Assembly (NCBI GenBank): GCA_965220365.1
Contig: OZ244823.1
Span: forward strand, 186,001 to 250,000
From: Bin80 sp965220365
GTDB taxonomy: Bacteria > Bacteroidota > Rhodothermia > Rhodothermales > Bin80
DNA length: 64,000 nucleotides
Reading direction: 5' to 3'
In this document: positions 1 to 9,258 of the stretch, piece by piece
Layout: the number at the start of each line of letters is the position of its first letter
Numbering within the stretch: position 1 is the first letter of the stretch
Program-made: the position numbers and the translations under genes
The notes under the pieces: model-generated
Databases searched by the model: none
The model's input: the letters and a program-made list of their open reading frames with translations, nothing else
What the model was told of the DNA's origin: nothing

Positions 1-3000
1 GCACTGAACAGTCTACTCCAGAGCGTCACTCTTCAGGATATCGAACAGACCAGCAATGGTTCCTACCAACTCAACGGACCATGGGTGAAAATCGTCGGCT
101 CTGCAGTTCCGATAGAGGATGATCCAACTGATTTTAAGTATACGCGCAGTGACGAGCATTTTGAAGCGGTCATGGTGTACTATTTCATTGACATGAGCGA
201 GCGCTACATTCAATCTCTGGATGTCGGAGTTGCTCCACCGTCAAGCCCTGTAACTGCGGACCCACACGCATCCCGTGGAGACCAATCCTACTATGTTTTC
301 CGGCTCAACTCTCTGTTTTTTGGAGATGGCGGCGTAGATGATGCAGAAGACGCTGGTGTGATCCTTCACGAGTACGGCCATGCCGTGATGCATCACTATA
401 CGGGATTTTATATCCCTGCCACGGGGGAACGGGGAACCCTTGGTGAAGGGTTTTCTGACTATTGGGCTGTCTCTTACCGGAGAGACCTAATGGAGCGTGG
501 AGAGATTCCAGCAGGAGACTGGAGAGAGGTATTCCCTTGGGATGGGGTTACCTGGGGAGGGCGCCGCGCCGATGGAAACGATCACTACGACGTGATTCGA
601 CGGGAATGCCTCAGAGTATGTAATATTTACAAATACGGACGAACTTGGGCTGCTCTGATGATGGAACTCTGGGAGCGTGCCGGACGCGAAAATACGGACC
701 GCCTGCATCTGGCCGGGTTCCCGTATCTCGGTCGCAATTTCGTGCTTGAAGATATGGTGGAAGCGCTCGTGATGGCGAATATTGCTCTATATGACGGGCA
801 GTATACTGCTGATATCTATGACATCTTTGAGCCAAGAGGGTTCGTTACCTCACCGGTCGGGATTCCTCAGATTACACATACACCTCCTGCCCGCCAGTCT
901 GACTCCACGCTTCCGATCAAAATTGAAGCGAATATCAACGTGACAGGGGCGGGATACCCACTCACCAGTGCAACCATCCACTACCGCGTAGACTCGGGTG
1001 CTTTCAAGACGCAGGCACTGGCCCAAGAGAGTGGAATCACATGGAGCACCGAAATCCTGCTTCCCCAATCCGCCACCCTCGTGGAATACTATCTCCAGGC
1101 TACTACGCAGGTCGCTGTAATAACCAGCCCTCAAGCGGCCCCCGCGAAGCTCTGGAGTGTGTATGTGGGCGCAGATATTCAGGCACCAAGCGTCACCTAC
1201 ATTCCTGTAACACACATTACCCCAGAAGAGGCCCAGGTTCCACTTTCAATCCAGGTGGCAGACGACAATGCCGTGTCTAGGGTCACACTTGCCTACACAG
1301 TCAATGACCCTAGACAGGAGGGGACGGAGTCCGGCATGTTCGACTTGCAGGGTTCAAACGGCGACACGTATACGTTTAACCTGCCGCTGCCAGATACTCC
1401 CGAAAGCGTGGTACCGGGAGTATGGTTGGAGTATCGAATTATCGCTCATGACGACGCCGATCCGCCGAACATCACGGTATATCCTCCTCTGGAAGAATCT
1501 CAGTTACGACTGGATGTAATTCCCGACTCCAGTCAACTCGGGGCATGGAATCCAGATGACTGGCCAAGATTTGCTGCCGGCGAATGGGCCTCTCATGAGG
1601 ATGCCTTTGGATATCAGGGCTCACTTTGGGTCACAGCACCGGACGGACCCTACAGTGACAAACCTGCTCAGAGTCTGCTCTCTTTCCCCGAAATTAATGT
1701 TGCGGGATACCCTAATGCTCATCTGGAATTCTGGCATTGGCATGACTTTGAGAATACGGATGTACCTGGCCCAGGGGACACTGGTGGTATCATTTATGAC
1801 GGTGGACAGATTCAGCTTTCAACTGATGGAGGACAATCCTGGACCGTTGCCGAGCCGCAGTGGGGCTACAACGGAGACATTGAATCAACGCTGTCCAACC
1901 CACTGTCTGGGACGCCCGCCTTTGGCGGTTCAAGTTTTGGCTGGCGCCGGGTTCGTGTAGCTCTGCCGAATGCACCTGCCGGGGCTTACCGATCCGAGGT
2001 CCATACCCGGCTCGCGTTCGGGACTGGAACCGGGAATTCAAACTCCACCACCGACAATTTCGCGGGATGGGCAGTCCGGGATGTACGTATTCTGACGGAT
2101 CCGCCTATTGATACGGTCGTGCCATTGGTTCAGCATGCTCCGTTTGCATACCAATTCATTTCTCCTGACGAAGCTACAACGCCGATCCAGGTTGCGGCTT
2201 CGGACGATACGGGCATCGAGTCCGTCCGTCTCCGCCTCTACGAAGTTGAGAACGCACAACCGGAATTCCTGGGGGCATACAGACTGAAGCCTCTTCAGAC
2301 CATACCAGACTGGTTCCACACAGCTATCCCGATACCGAAACTCCAGCCAGGTGGAGTGCTGGGCTACTATATCACAGTCCGGGACTTCGACAATAATTTT
2401 CGCACCCTCGGCGAAGAATCCGCAGAGGATCTCCTTAAATTGTATGCACCTTCTGAAGACCCGCGCCCTGCATTGACGAATGGACACCCCAGCGGCGCAT
2501 GGATCCACTCCGGCGAGGGTTATCTTGCGCGGACAAATGCAGATTACCAGCAATCGTCCATCGTACTGGCACCTGTTTACTTTGCAGATCAACCAGAACT
2601 AACGATGTTGCGATTGCGTCATGCCTACCAACTGGATGGGGAAGATCTGGGGCGGATAAGTGTGACCGAGGATGGCGGCGATACATGGGAAGTGCTGGCA
2701 CCCCGAACTCACTCTTTTGATGTAGATCAGAGAAGCAGAATAGAGTTTTCCGGGCAATCCCCTCGAATTTCTACCTCCTGGTTTGATCTCACACCACTGC
2801 GTCAACCCTATCAACTGCGCATGGATTTAATTCATGGGAGACAGCAAACAGAAGATGGGTTCTGGGAGATCTTCAGCGCAGAATACTACCGCTTGACGGG
2901 GGATAGTCCAACGGTCCCTTCACCTTCTGGCCTTGTCCTTTATCCAAACTTCCCGAACCCATTCAGAGACGAGACGACCATCAGTTATATCCTCCCGGAA

Positions 3001-3189
3001 ACTTCGCACGTGCGGATCACAATCTTCAACATCCTTGGCCAGAATCTGCAAAACGTCACGGATCGCACATATGAGGCGGGAGGACATGCGATCACCTTAA
3101 ACCTGCGTGGCCTTGCACCCGGCGTATACTGGGTCAGGATGGAAGCCGACAATACAATTCTGCAGCAACCGATTACGCTTGTACGCTAA
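1..3189 (+). CDS. Secreted HExxH metalloprotease with T9SS sorting domain (5' end outside window)
   Basis: The reading frame is open from base 1, so the gene begins upstream; the GTG at 85 is only an internal codon. The zinc-binding motif HEYGH is encoded at 367-381, followed by HHY and then EGFSDYW, as in thermolysin/fungalysin-like (gluzincin) peptidases that supply the third ligand in a downstream helix. After the catalytic part come long stretches of beta-rich, Ig-like sequence with repeated 'IxVxASDDTGIESVxL' style segments. The last ~85 residues (YPNFPNPF, then ISYILPET, ITIFNILGQ, LAPGVYWVRM) form a type A T9SS C-terminal sorting domain, so the protein is probably exported through the outer membrane by the type IX system and anchored or released. 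The substrate is unknown. The exact peptidase family (M36 versus M4-like) is my inference. Confidence 0.85.
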   Translation, partial: ALNSLLQSVTLQDIEQTSNGSYQLNGPWVKIVGSAVPIEDDPTDFKYTRSDEHFEAVMVYYFIDMSERYIQSLDVGVAPPSSPVTADPHASRGDQSYYVFRLNSLFFGDGGVDDAEDAGVILHEYGHAVMHHYTGFYIPATGERGTLGEGFSDYWAVSYRRDLMERGEIPAGDWREVFPWDGVTWGGRRADGNDHYDVIRRECLRVCNIYKYGRTWAALMMELWERAGRENTDRLHLAGFPYLGRNFVLEDMVEALVMANIALYDGQYTADIYDIFEPRGFVTSPVGIPQITHTPPARQSDSTLPIKIEANINVTGAGYPLTSATIHYRVDSGAFKTQALAQESGITWSTEILLPQSATLVEYYLQATTQVAVITSPQAAPAKLWSVYVGADIQAPSVTYIPVTHITPEEAQVPLSIQVADDNAVSRVTLAYTVNDPRQEGTESGMFDLQGSNGDTYTFNLPLPDTPESVVPGVWLEYRIIAHDDADPPNITVYPPLEESQLRLDVIPDSSQLGAWNPDDWPRFAAGEWASHEDAFGYQGSLWVTAPDGPYSDKPAQSLLSFPEINVAGYPNAHLEFWHWHDFENTDVPGPGDTGGIIYDGGQIQLSTDGGQSWTVAEPQWGYNGDIESTLSNPLSGTPAFGGSSFGWRRVRVALPNAPAGAYRSEVHTRLAFGTGTGNSNSTTDNFAGWAVRDVRILTDPPIDTVVPLVQHAPFAYQFISPDEATTPIQVAASDDTGIESVRLRLYEVENAQPEFLGAYRLKPLQTIPDWFHTAIPIPKLQPGGVLGYYITVRDFDNNFRTLGEESAEDLLKLYAPSEDPRPALTNGHPSGAWIHSGEGYLARTNADYQQSSIVLAPVYFADQPELTMLRLRHAYQLDGEDLGRISVTEDGGDTWEVLAPRTHSFDVDQRSRIEFSGQSPRISTSWFDLTPLRQPYQLRMDLIHGRQQTEDGFWEIFSAEYYRLTGDSPTVPSPSGLVLYPNFPNPFRDETTISYILPETSHVRITIFNILGQNLQNVTDRTYEAGGHAITLNLRGLAPGVYWVRMEADNTILQQPITLVR

Positions 3190-3250
3190 ACGAACCGGAT
3201 GGGATGATGCGGGTTTGAGCGCTGCCAACCTATTTTAATCGAATTAATCC

Positions 3251-4528
3251 ATGAATCATTCGGAGGGGAAATACAAAGTACTGGACCTGAGTCTTGCCGA
3301 CAACGGTCGAATGCGGATTGAGTGGGCAGAAAGCCGGATGCCTGTGCTGATGCGCCTGCGTAAGCAATATGCAGACTCTCAACCATTCAAGGGATATAAA
3401 ATTACCGGTTGTCTGCATGTCACCAAAGAGACGGCCGTACTCATTGAGACACTGGCTGCTTGCGGAGCTGAAGTTTCGTGGAGCGGCTGTAATCCCCTCT
3501 CCACCAACGATGAGGTCGCAGCAGCACTGGCACTGGCTGGAACCCAGATCTATGCCTGGTACGGACAGAATGTTGAAGAATTTTACTGGAGTATCGACCG
3601 TACGATTGACACCCCCCCAAACACCACCCTTGATGATGGAGCGGATCTGATTTTCACGATCCACAAGCGGTTTCCGCACCTGTCCGATCACATCATTGGT
3701 GGTAGCGAAGAAACCACAACCGGTGTGCAGCGACTCCGCGCAATGGCCGATGACGGCAAGCTCCTTTATCCCGTGTACGCCGTAAACGACACGGAAACCA
3801 AGTGGGACTTTGATAATGTCTATGGGACCGGACAATCAACCCTCGACGGGATCCTGCGTGCCAGCAGTGTACTTCTGGCCGGAAAAAATCTGGTCGTTGC
3901 TGGCTACGGGCACTGTGGCCGAGGAGTTGCCATCCGGGGGCGTGGAATGGGAGCCAATGTGATCGTGACCGAAGTGCGCCCTGCAGCGGCGCTCAAGGCA
4001 ACCCTGGACGGTATGCGAGTCATGCCCATGGATGAGGCTGCGCGCATTGGTGACGTATTTGTGACAGCAACCGGAATGAAGGATGTGATTTGCGGACAGC
4101 ACTTTGAATCCATGAAGGATGGAGCGATCGTCTGCAACACTGGACACTATGATGTGGAGTTGAATCTGATTGAGTTGGCTGAACTCACAGCCACGAAACG
4201 GGATATCCGGCCCAATAACCGTGAATATACCCGTGCCGATGGATCCAAGATTTACGTGCTTGCAGACGGGCGACTGGTCAACCTTGCCGCAGCAGAAGGG
4301 CATCCCTCCGAAGTAATGGACATGAGCTTTGCCAACCAGTTTATGGCTCACCTGAGCCTGATCCAATCCAAAGAGCGTGGCACAAAGCTGCCACGCAAGG
4401 TGATTGATCTGCCAGCCTCCATTGACGAAGAGATTGCCCGCTTGAAGCTGGATACGATGGGACTCAAAATTGACACATTAACACCGGAGCAAAAAAGGTA
4501 CGCGAGTGATTACTCCGCCGGCACTTAG
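3251..4528 (+). CDS. ahcY: S-adenosylhomocysteine hydrolase (adenosylhomocysteinase)
   Basis: 425 aa. Splits S-adenosylhomocysteine to adenosine and homocysteine in the cytoplasm, removing the product inhibitor of methyltransferases. Visible family signatures are the N-terminal GCLHVTKETAVLIETL, the substrate segment EETTTGVQRL, the NAD-binding Rossmann loop GYGHCGRG around residue 219, and DMSFANQFMA near the end. The usual C-terminal KPxxYRY tail of eukaryotic and proteobacterial enzymes is absent: the protein ends in TPEQKRYASDYSAGT, as in the shorter archaeal/Thermotoga-like type. The ATG at 3251 is the natural start. Its stop overlaps the stop of the convergent ferredoxin gene by 4 bp. 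Confidence 0.95.
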   Translation: MNHSEGKYKVLDLSLADNGRMRIEWAESRMPVLMRLRKQYADSQPFKGYKITGCLHVTKETAVLIETLAACGAEVSWSGCNPLSTNDEVAAALALAGTQIYAWYGQNVEEFYWSIDRTIDTPPNTTLDDGADLIFTIHKRFPHLSDHIIGGSEETTTGVQRLRAMADDGKLLYPVYAVNDTETKWDFDNVYGTGQSTLDGILRASSVLLAGKNLVVAGYGHCGRGVAIRGRGMGANVIVTEVRPAAALKATLDGMRVMPMDEAARIGDVFVTATGMKDVICGQHFESMKDGAIVCNTGHYDVELNLIELAELTATKRDIRPNNREYTRADGSKIYVLADGRLVNLAAAEGHPSEVMDMSFANQFMAHLSLIQSKERGTKLPRKVIDLPASIDEEIARLKLDTMGLKIDTLTPEQKRYASDYSAGT

Positions 4529-4869
4529 ACATCCCACTCCAGGATGTCCTCTTCGGATTTTTCTTTGGTCTTCCACTCCTCTGCATCTGGCAGAGGATCT
4601 TTACGCTCAATGATATTGTAGTCCTGCTCCTGCCATTTTTCTGCGAGATAGGTATTCCAGTCGGCATAATGCGCCCACTTTTCTGGAATCTCGTCGTCTG
4701 GATAGATCGCCTCTACCGGGCATACCGGTACACATGCGTTGCAATCTATACATTCATCAGGATGGATGACCAGGAAATTGGGACCTTCGTAAAAACAATC
4801 TACAGGGCACACCTCGACGCAATCGGTATGCTTGCAATTAATACATGGTTCAGTAACGATGTACGGCAT
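4525..4869 (-). CDS. fdxA: 7Fe (3Fe-4S/4Fe-4S) ferredoxin
   Basis: 114 aa, cytoplasmic electron carrier. The N-terminus carries CINCKHTDCVEVCPVDCF and then CIDCNACVPVCP, the cysteine arrangement of Azotobacter ferredoxin I-type proteins that hold one [3Fe-4S] and one [4Fe-4S] cluster. The stretch YEGPNFLVIHPDECIDC is nearly family-invariant. The acidic C-terminal ~50 residues with KDPLPDAEEW match the tail of the same family. It is monocistronic and convergent with ahcY (4-bp overlap). It shares a ~105-bp divergent upstream region with the RNase D gene. Electron partners cannot be told from context. Confidence 0.93.
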   Translation of the reverse strand: MPYIVTEPCINCKHTDCVEVCPVDCFYEGPNFLVIHPDECIDCNACVPVCPVEAIYPDDEIPEKWAHYADWNTYLAEKWQEQDYNIIERKDPLPDAEEWKTKEKSEEDILEWDV

Positions 4870-4974
4870 GTCTCAGAAATAATTTCGTCGAGTAATATAA
4901 GATACTAGTCTGATTTGCCTTAAAATTGATTAAGGCCCCCCTTTTACCCACCGAACTCTTTACTGCTCCAATCC

Positions 4975-6120
4975 ATGATTGACACCCCTGAAGCACTGTC
5001 AGGTCTGTGTTCCCGGATGAAGGCATCTTCTTCGGTTGCACTGGACACTGAATTTATTTCCGGCAAACGCCCTGAAACGATTCTGTCCATTGTACAGGTG
5101 GGGTTCAGTACAGAAGAGGCTTATCTCATCGATGTGCTTGCCTTTGATGATTTGACCTCCCTGAAACCAATCCTGGAAAACCAGGCGATTGTTAAAATTC
5201 TGCATGATGCGAGTCAGGATCTTGGATTGATTGCCGATGCAACTGGGGCAACACCGAAAAACATCTTCGATGTAAAGCTTGCGGCCCGCCTGCTTGGAAT
5301 GGGGACAAACTATTCGTTATCTGAACTGGTTCAGAACCTCTGTGGCGTACACCTCTCAAAAAGTCAACAGCGATCAAACTGGCTGCGCCGCCCACTTAAA
5401 CCGACCCAGATCAAGTATGCCGAAAAGGATGTTCTCTACCTGCACCAGATCCGGGAAATACTCCTTTCGGAGGCAAACCGGGTGCAGCGCACCACATGGC
5501 TGGAAGAGGAGATGGGCTCCTTTAATGATCCAGGATCGTACCTGCCCCCCTCACCCGCAGAGCGACTACTTCGCTCTCCTGCCACCCGTAAATTTACTCC
5601 TCAGCAATGTGCTGTTGTCGCCGCGATTGCAGACTGGCGCACAGGTGCCGCTCTGCTGACCGGCACCTTACCCAAGCATCTGTTACATGACAAAGAAATT
5701 TTGCGACTAGCCAAGCAGCAGTGTACAAAACCCGGCCGTGTTCGAGGTGCCTGCCCTTCATTACCTCGCCGCTATGATCTTGAGGTTGCAAACCTGATCA
5801 AAGAGACTCTGAATACTCCGACGAGTGCATGCCCCACCTCGCTCGCTTCACGTCCGCTTACGGGCACTGAAGTTGCTCAGCTTCACCTGTTGCTGGCAGT
5901 CGTTGCCATCCGGGGTTTTGAGTATGGGATTGAACCGGAGTTGATTGGGACCAACGCGATCCTCACAGACTTCATCCTGAACCCCGGGAAGCCCTCGAAT
6001 CCACTGAAGCACGGCTGGAGGCAGGAGGTGGCAGGCCGGGATCTCATGGAAATCTTACAGGGAAGATTGTCGGTCATGTTGCATGACGGCGCGCTCAAAG
6101 TCCGCCCTTCTTCTGCATAA
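4975..6120 (+). CDS. rnd: Ribonuclease D (DEDDy 3'-5' exoribonuclease with HRDC)
   Basis: 381 aa. A 3'-5' exoribonuclease expected to trim tRNA precursors. The DEDDy catalytic residues are visible: D24 and E26 in VALDTEF, D82 in LHDASQDL, and Y148/D152 in KYAEKDVLYL. The second part (about residues 205-290, with FTPQQCAVVAAIADWR) fits an HRDC domain. The length is close to E. coli RNase D (375 aa). The start ATG at 4975 follows a short leader. The 3' end overlaps the convergent Nudix gene by 26 bp, so the two transcripts must be antisense at their tails. Confidence 0.9.
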   Translation: MIDTPEALSGLCSRMKASSSVALDTEFISGKRPETILSIVQVGFSTEEAYLIDVLAFDDLTSLKPILENQAIVKILHDASQDLGLIADATGATPKNIFDVKLAARLLGMGTNYSLSELVQNLCGVHLSKSQQRSNWLRRPLKPTQIKYAEKDVLYLHQIREILLSEANRVQRTTWLEEEMGSFNDPGSYLPPSPAERLLRSPATRKFTPQQCAVVAAIADWRTGAALLTGTLPKHLLHDKEILRLAKQQCTKPGRVRGACPSLPRRYDLEVANLIKETLNTPTSACPTSLASRPLTGTEVAQLHLLLAVVAIRGFEYGIEPELIGTNAILTDFILNPGKPSNPLKHGWRQEVAGRDLMEILQGRLSVMLHDGALKVRPSSA

Positions 6121-6850
6121 CGGATCTCAGGTCAATCAGAAGATTACGCAGAACCGGATAGCCCAATTCCTGCTCTGCCTGCGCATAGGGAACCCAGTAA
6201 ACAGCATCAATCCCCTCTTCCAATGCAGGTGCAAACTGTATGCACTCGGATGTGAACGCATACCAGTACGTGGTTTTTACTTCAAAGAAGCCTGCACGGC
6301 GATATCCATGTATGGTCGTTCCCAGTAGTTTTCCCTGAACCAGATCACCAGCTCCCGTCTCTTCCTGCAGCTCCCGCGCTGCACAGGCAGCAATTGATTC
6401 ATTGGGATCAAGCTTCCCTTTGGGGAGATCCAGGACTCCATGGCGCCGGATGCAAAGGAGTTCACCTGTGGTTCCGTGCCGAATAAGCCCTCCGGCTGCA
6501 ATCACCGCGCGAGGTGGAGCATAAGGGTTTACATTCAAGATTGCATCCTGAGGAATAAGCCTGGAATCATAGGCGGAACCAACCCGCTTGAGATGGTGGA
6601 GTGCACTGCGATCAATGACAAGAACCGCCTCCGAGTCCAACCGCTGGACCTCTGCTAAATCTTCCAGTAACAACCCACCTTTTATCACGGATGGGATCTC
6701 ACTCAGGTTACACGCACAATACAAAAACACTGGCTCGGGGGATCGTATCAGGTGATGTAGGAAATTCCCATAGAAATCCGACCATGAGAATAAATTTGAA
6801 GACAAGCTTGGAGAGAACCATGCGATAGATGCTGGAGGTAAACCGTTCAA
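6095..6850 (-). CDS. Nudix hydrolase
   Basis: About 251 aa. A complete Nudix box is present at residues 145-166: G145-x5-E151-x7-R159-E160-L-Q-E163-E164-T-G166. The protein should therefore hydrolyse a nucleoside diphosphate linked to another moiety, using Mg2+ bound by the EE pair. An N-terminal extension of ~110 residues without a recognised motif precedes the Nudix fold, longer than simple MutT proteins. The start is uncertain: the assigned codon is TTG and no ATG lies in frame near the expected beginning. The gene is convergent with rnd, and substrate preference cannot be read from the sequence. Confidence 0.85.
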   Translation of the reverse strand: MNGLPPASIAWFSPSLSSNLFSWSDFYGNFLHHLIRSPEPVFLYCACNLSEIPSVIKGGLLLEDLAEVQRLDSEAVLVIDRSALHHLKRVGSAYDSRLIPQDAILNVNPYAPPRAVIAAGGLIRHGTTGELLCIRRHGVLDLPKGKLDPNESIAACAARELQEETGAGDLVQGKLLGTTIHGYRRAGFFEVKTTYWYAFTSECIQFAPALEEGIDAVYWVPYAQAEQELGYPVLRNLLIDLRSVMQKKGGL

Positions 6851-6984
6851 ATCTATCTCAGATGCAACCTGCTTTACATGACTCGCCCAGATGCTTTGTA
6901 CTCAAGTCTGGAATGTTCTTGTTGGTGGAAGGATTCCGTTTGTTGGCTGACAAAATAATCACCCCACAGGAATGATTATATTCG

Positions 6985-7695
6985 TCAACGTGTGGGCATC
7001 TGATCCCATGTCCGACCATCCAGTGTTCGCCCTGTCCGCTTCTTGAATACGCCGCCCCATTGCTTGAAGAAAAACGGCACATGCTCGCGCACACATACAT
7101 CCCGGATTCCCCTGACCCAGTCTGCCTCCATCGGTCTCGCACCCGGTCCAGATTCTCCCCCAACAATCACCCAGTCAACCCCTTTTACTGGGATATCGGG
7201 AAGGGGCCCGAGTAGCGGCTCAAGTGACAGGAACTTACTCTGGGCACTTGTCCTTTCAAGTTCTTCCAGACGAAACTGCCATCGCTCTGATTCAATGCTG
7301 GTTCCAAGCCAAATATTTGGGCTCCAAGTTAGGCTACTCTCAATTTCGAGGACACGGCCGGGTCTTTTGGTAAGCACTTGGAAGGTATGGTGCGATGCCT
7401 GGTTCATCGTTTGAAAGACGGCCTTGATAAACGACACGGAGACTTCTTCATGGAAGAGGTCTGACATGGAATTGACAAATACGAGACGTGGCTTGCGCCA
7501 TTTTAGCGGATCTTTGAGTGTAGAGGGGTGCATAGTGACGGAGAACCCGTTACGATACTTATTCACTCCCATGGCCTGGAGACGCTTAGCCATACGATCT
7601 GCATAACAAAATTTGCATCCATGGCTGATTTTGGTACACCCCGTGACCGGGTTCCAGGTCGTTTCCGTCCACTCAATACCGGATCGTGTTGACAT
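6985..7695 (-). CDS. DUF5131 / phage Gp37-Gp68-like three-Cys protein
   Basis: 236 aa. The N-terminus begins IEWTETTWNPVTG and then shows a three-cysteine motif C20-x6-C27-x2-C30, typical of the Gp37/Gp68 (DUF5131) family, which resembles radical-SAM proteins in cysteine spacing. Other family landmarks are LVFVNSMSDLFHE, FQVLTKRP, WLGTSIE, SLEPLLGPL, VIVGGESGPGARPM and FFKQWGG. The biochemical activity is not established to my knowledge. It starts 2 bp after the stop of tcmP, whose family name ('three-Cys-motif partner') refers to this neighbour, so the two formed an operon. Because tcmP is now split by an IS630, this protein has probably lost its partner and may also be transcribed poorly. 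Confidence 0.85.
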   Translation of the reverse strand: MSTRSGIEWTETTWNPVTGCTKISHGCKFCYADRMAKRLQAMGVNKYRNGFSVTMHPSTLKDPLKWRKPRLVFVNSMSDLFHEEVSVSFIKAVFQTMNQASHHTFQVLTKRPGRVLEIESSLTWSPNIWLGTSIESERWQFRLEELERTSAQSKFLSLEPLLGPLPDIPVKGVDWVIVGGESGPGARPMEADWVRGIRDVCVREHVPFFFKQWGGVFKKRTGRTLDGRTWDQMPTR

Positions 7696-8050
7696 GATTA
7701 AAGGTCTAAAAGATGTTTGGCTATCTTCTTCGCAAGTCCAATAGCAGCTGGTCGGTCGCTACCGACACAGAACATGAACTCGTACAAAGGTGAATTCCTT
7801 GAATTTCTGAGCGTTTTGGACTGCTCAAGAAATCGTTTGCCAAACAATTTCCTGAGTCTTCCCTTATAAATATTGAGCAGTCTTTTTGCACCGGCATCTC
7901 GTTCAATCAGACGTTCGTTGTTGAACAGTTCTCCTTGTCTGCTCTCTTCATACATAGCCCGCCATATTGACTCATCACCGTAGACCCTCGTCAATGTATG
8001 GGCCCGCTGTGGAGAAATGTCATCAGGCATCCGAGACCGAGGTAGCATCC

Positions 8051-9258
8051 TAGTGTAGTGTCCTTATTATATCAATGATTATTTAGAAATCTCATTCAAG
8101 GTCTTTTTGGCCCGCTCAACCTTTCGGAGAATCTCATCAACTGACTTGGTCCAGACCAAGGGCCTTGGATTCTCGTTATAGGTCTTGATATAGTTATCAA
8201 TGCATTGTTCCAGATCGGCTACCGACGTAAATACACCCCGACGAAGCTGCTTTTCGGTCAGCGTGGAAAAGAAGCGCTCCACCAAGTTTAACCACGACGA
8301 ACTGGTCGGGATGAAGTGCAGAAATATCCGCTTCTTCCGCTCAATCCATTCCATCACCTTGGCATGCTTGTGGGGGGAATAGTTATCCAGGATGATGTGG
8401 ATCTCTTGCTTCTTCGGTACTGCACGCTCTACCTTACGGAGGAATCGCAATACTTCTTGATGGCGGTGTCGTTTGTACGTTTCGCTGATTACCGTACCGG
8501 AGGCCATCTCCAGTGCTACGAAAAGGGAGGTCGTACCGTGTCGCTTGTAGTCGTGCGTCATCGTTCCCGCACGTCCCCTCTTCAACGGCAGGCCAGGCTG
8601 GGTTCGATCTAGGGCCTGGATAGAACTCTTCTCATCATAACTGAACACGACTGCATTCTTGGGAGGATGGAGATAGAGACCTACGACATCCTGAAGCTTT
8701 TCTTCAAAGTGAGGGTCTTTACTCACCTTGAACGTTCGGATCAAGTGTGGCTTGAGACCGCACGATTGCCACACACGGTGTACAAAACTATGGGTGGTCC
8801 CTGCCTGCCGGGCCATGGAACGACAGGACCAGTGGGTGGCGCCTGGTGGATCTGTCTGTGTCGTAAGACGAATCACTTCACTACGTAGCTCCCGTTGCGT
8901 CTTGGAACACTTTCCCCCGTGGTTGCCGCCCCGAGGACGTTCCTTTGTGATGCCGGCCAATCCCTCGGTCGAAAAACGGCGACGCCAACGCCCAACCTTG
9001 TTCTCATCGGTCCCCAAAGTCTCCGCAATCGCCTTGTTCGTCATTCCGTCCGCCGCCATCAGGATCATCCGTGACCGCTCATGCAACCGCACAGATACGC
9101 TGCGAGACCGAGACCATCGCTCCAAACACTCACGATCCGAATCCGATAGTTCAAATTTTACAGCTATGCGCATAGTTTTTAGTGGTATAGGTGGAGAGGT
9201 CTCTAAATATAATTCAGATATAATTGATAATCAATATTATATATAGGATGATACACTA
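8051..9258 (-). mobile_element. IS630-family insertion sequence, complete
   Basis: The ends are imperfect inverted repeats starting TAGTGTA on both sides (23 of 32 positions agree, ending in a shared TGATTAT). Both ends are bounded by TA, the target dinucleotide duplicated by IS630/Tc1-mariner elements. Left TA is at 8051-8052, right TA at 9257-9258. The single gene inside encodes the DDE transposase. The element interrupts tcmP. Because the reading frame across the site is perfectly restorable, insertion looks recent. Confidence 0.88.
8079..9173 (-). CDS. IS630 family transposase
   Basis: 364 aa. N-terminal helix-turn-helix region (LHERSRMILMAADGMTNKAIAETLGTDENKVGRWRRRF) followed by a DDE domain: first Asp in FSYDEKSS, second in IILDNYSPHK, and the Glu in SSWLNLVERFFSTL, the IS630 signature. 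The length is right for a full enzyme and no frameshift is seen. It cuts and pastes the surrounding element at TA dinucleotides. It lies in the same orientation as tcmP. Confidence 0.93.
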   Translation of the reverse strand: MRIAVKFELSDSDRECLERWSRSRSVSVRLHERSRMILMAADGMTNKAIAETLGTDENKVGRWRRRFSTEGLAGITKERPRGGNHGGKCSKTQRELRSEVIRLTTQTDPPGATHWSCRSMARQAGTTHSFVHRVWQSCGLKPHLIRTFKVSKDPHFEEKLQDVVGLYLHPPKNAVVFSYDEKSSIQALDRTQPGLPLKRGRAGTMTHDYKRHGTTSLFVALEMASGTVISETYKRHRHQEVLRFLRKVERAVPKKQEIHIILDNYSPHKHAKVMEWIERKKRIFLHFIPTSSSWLNLVERFFSTLTEKQLRRGVFTSVADLEQCIDNYIKTYNENPRPLVWTKSVDEILRKVERAKKTLNEISK

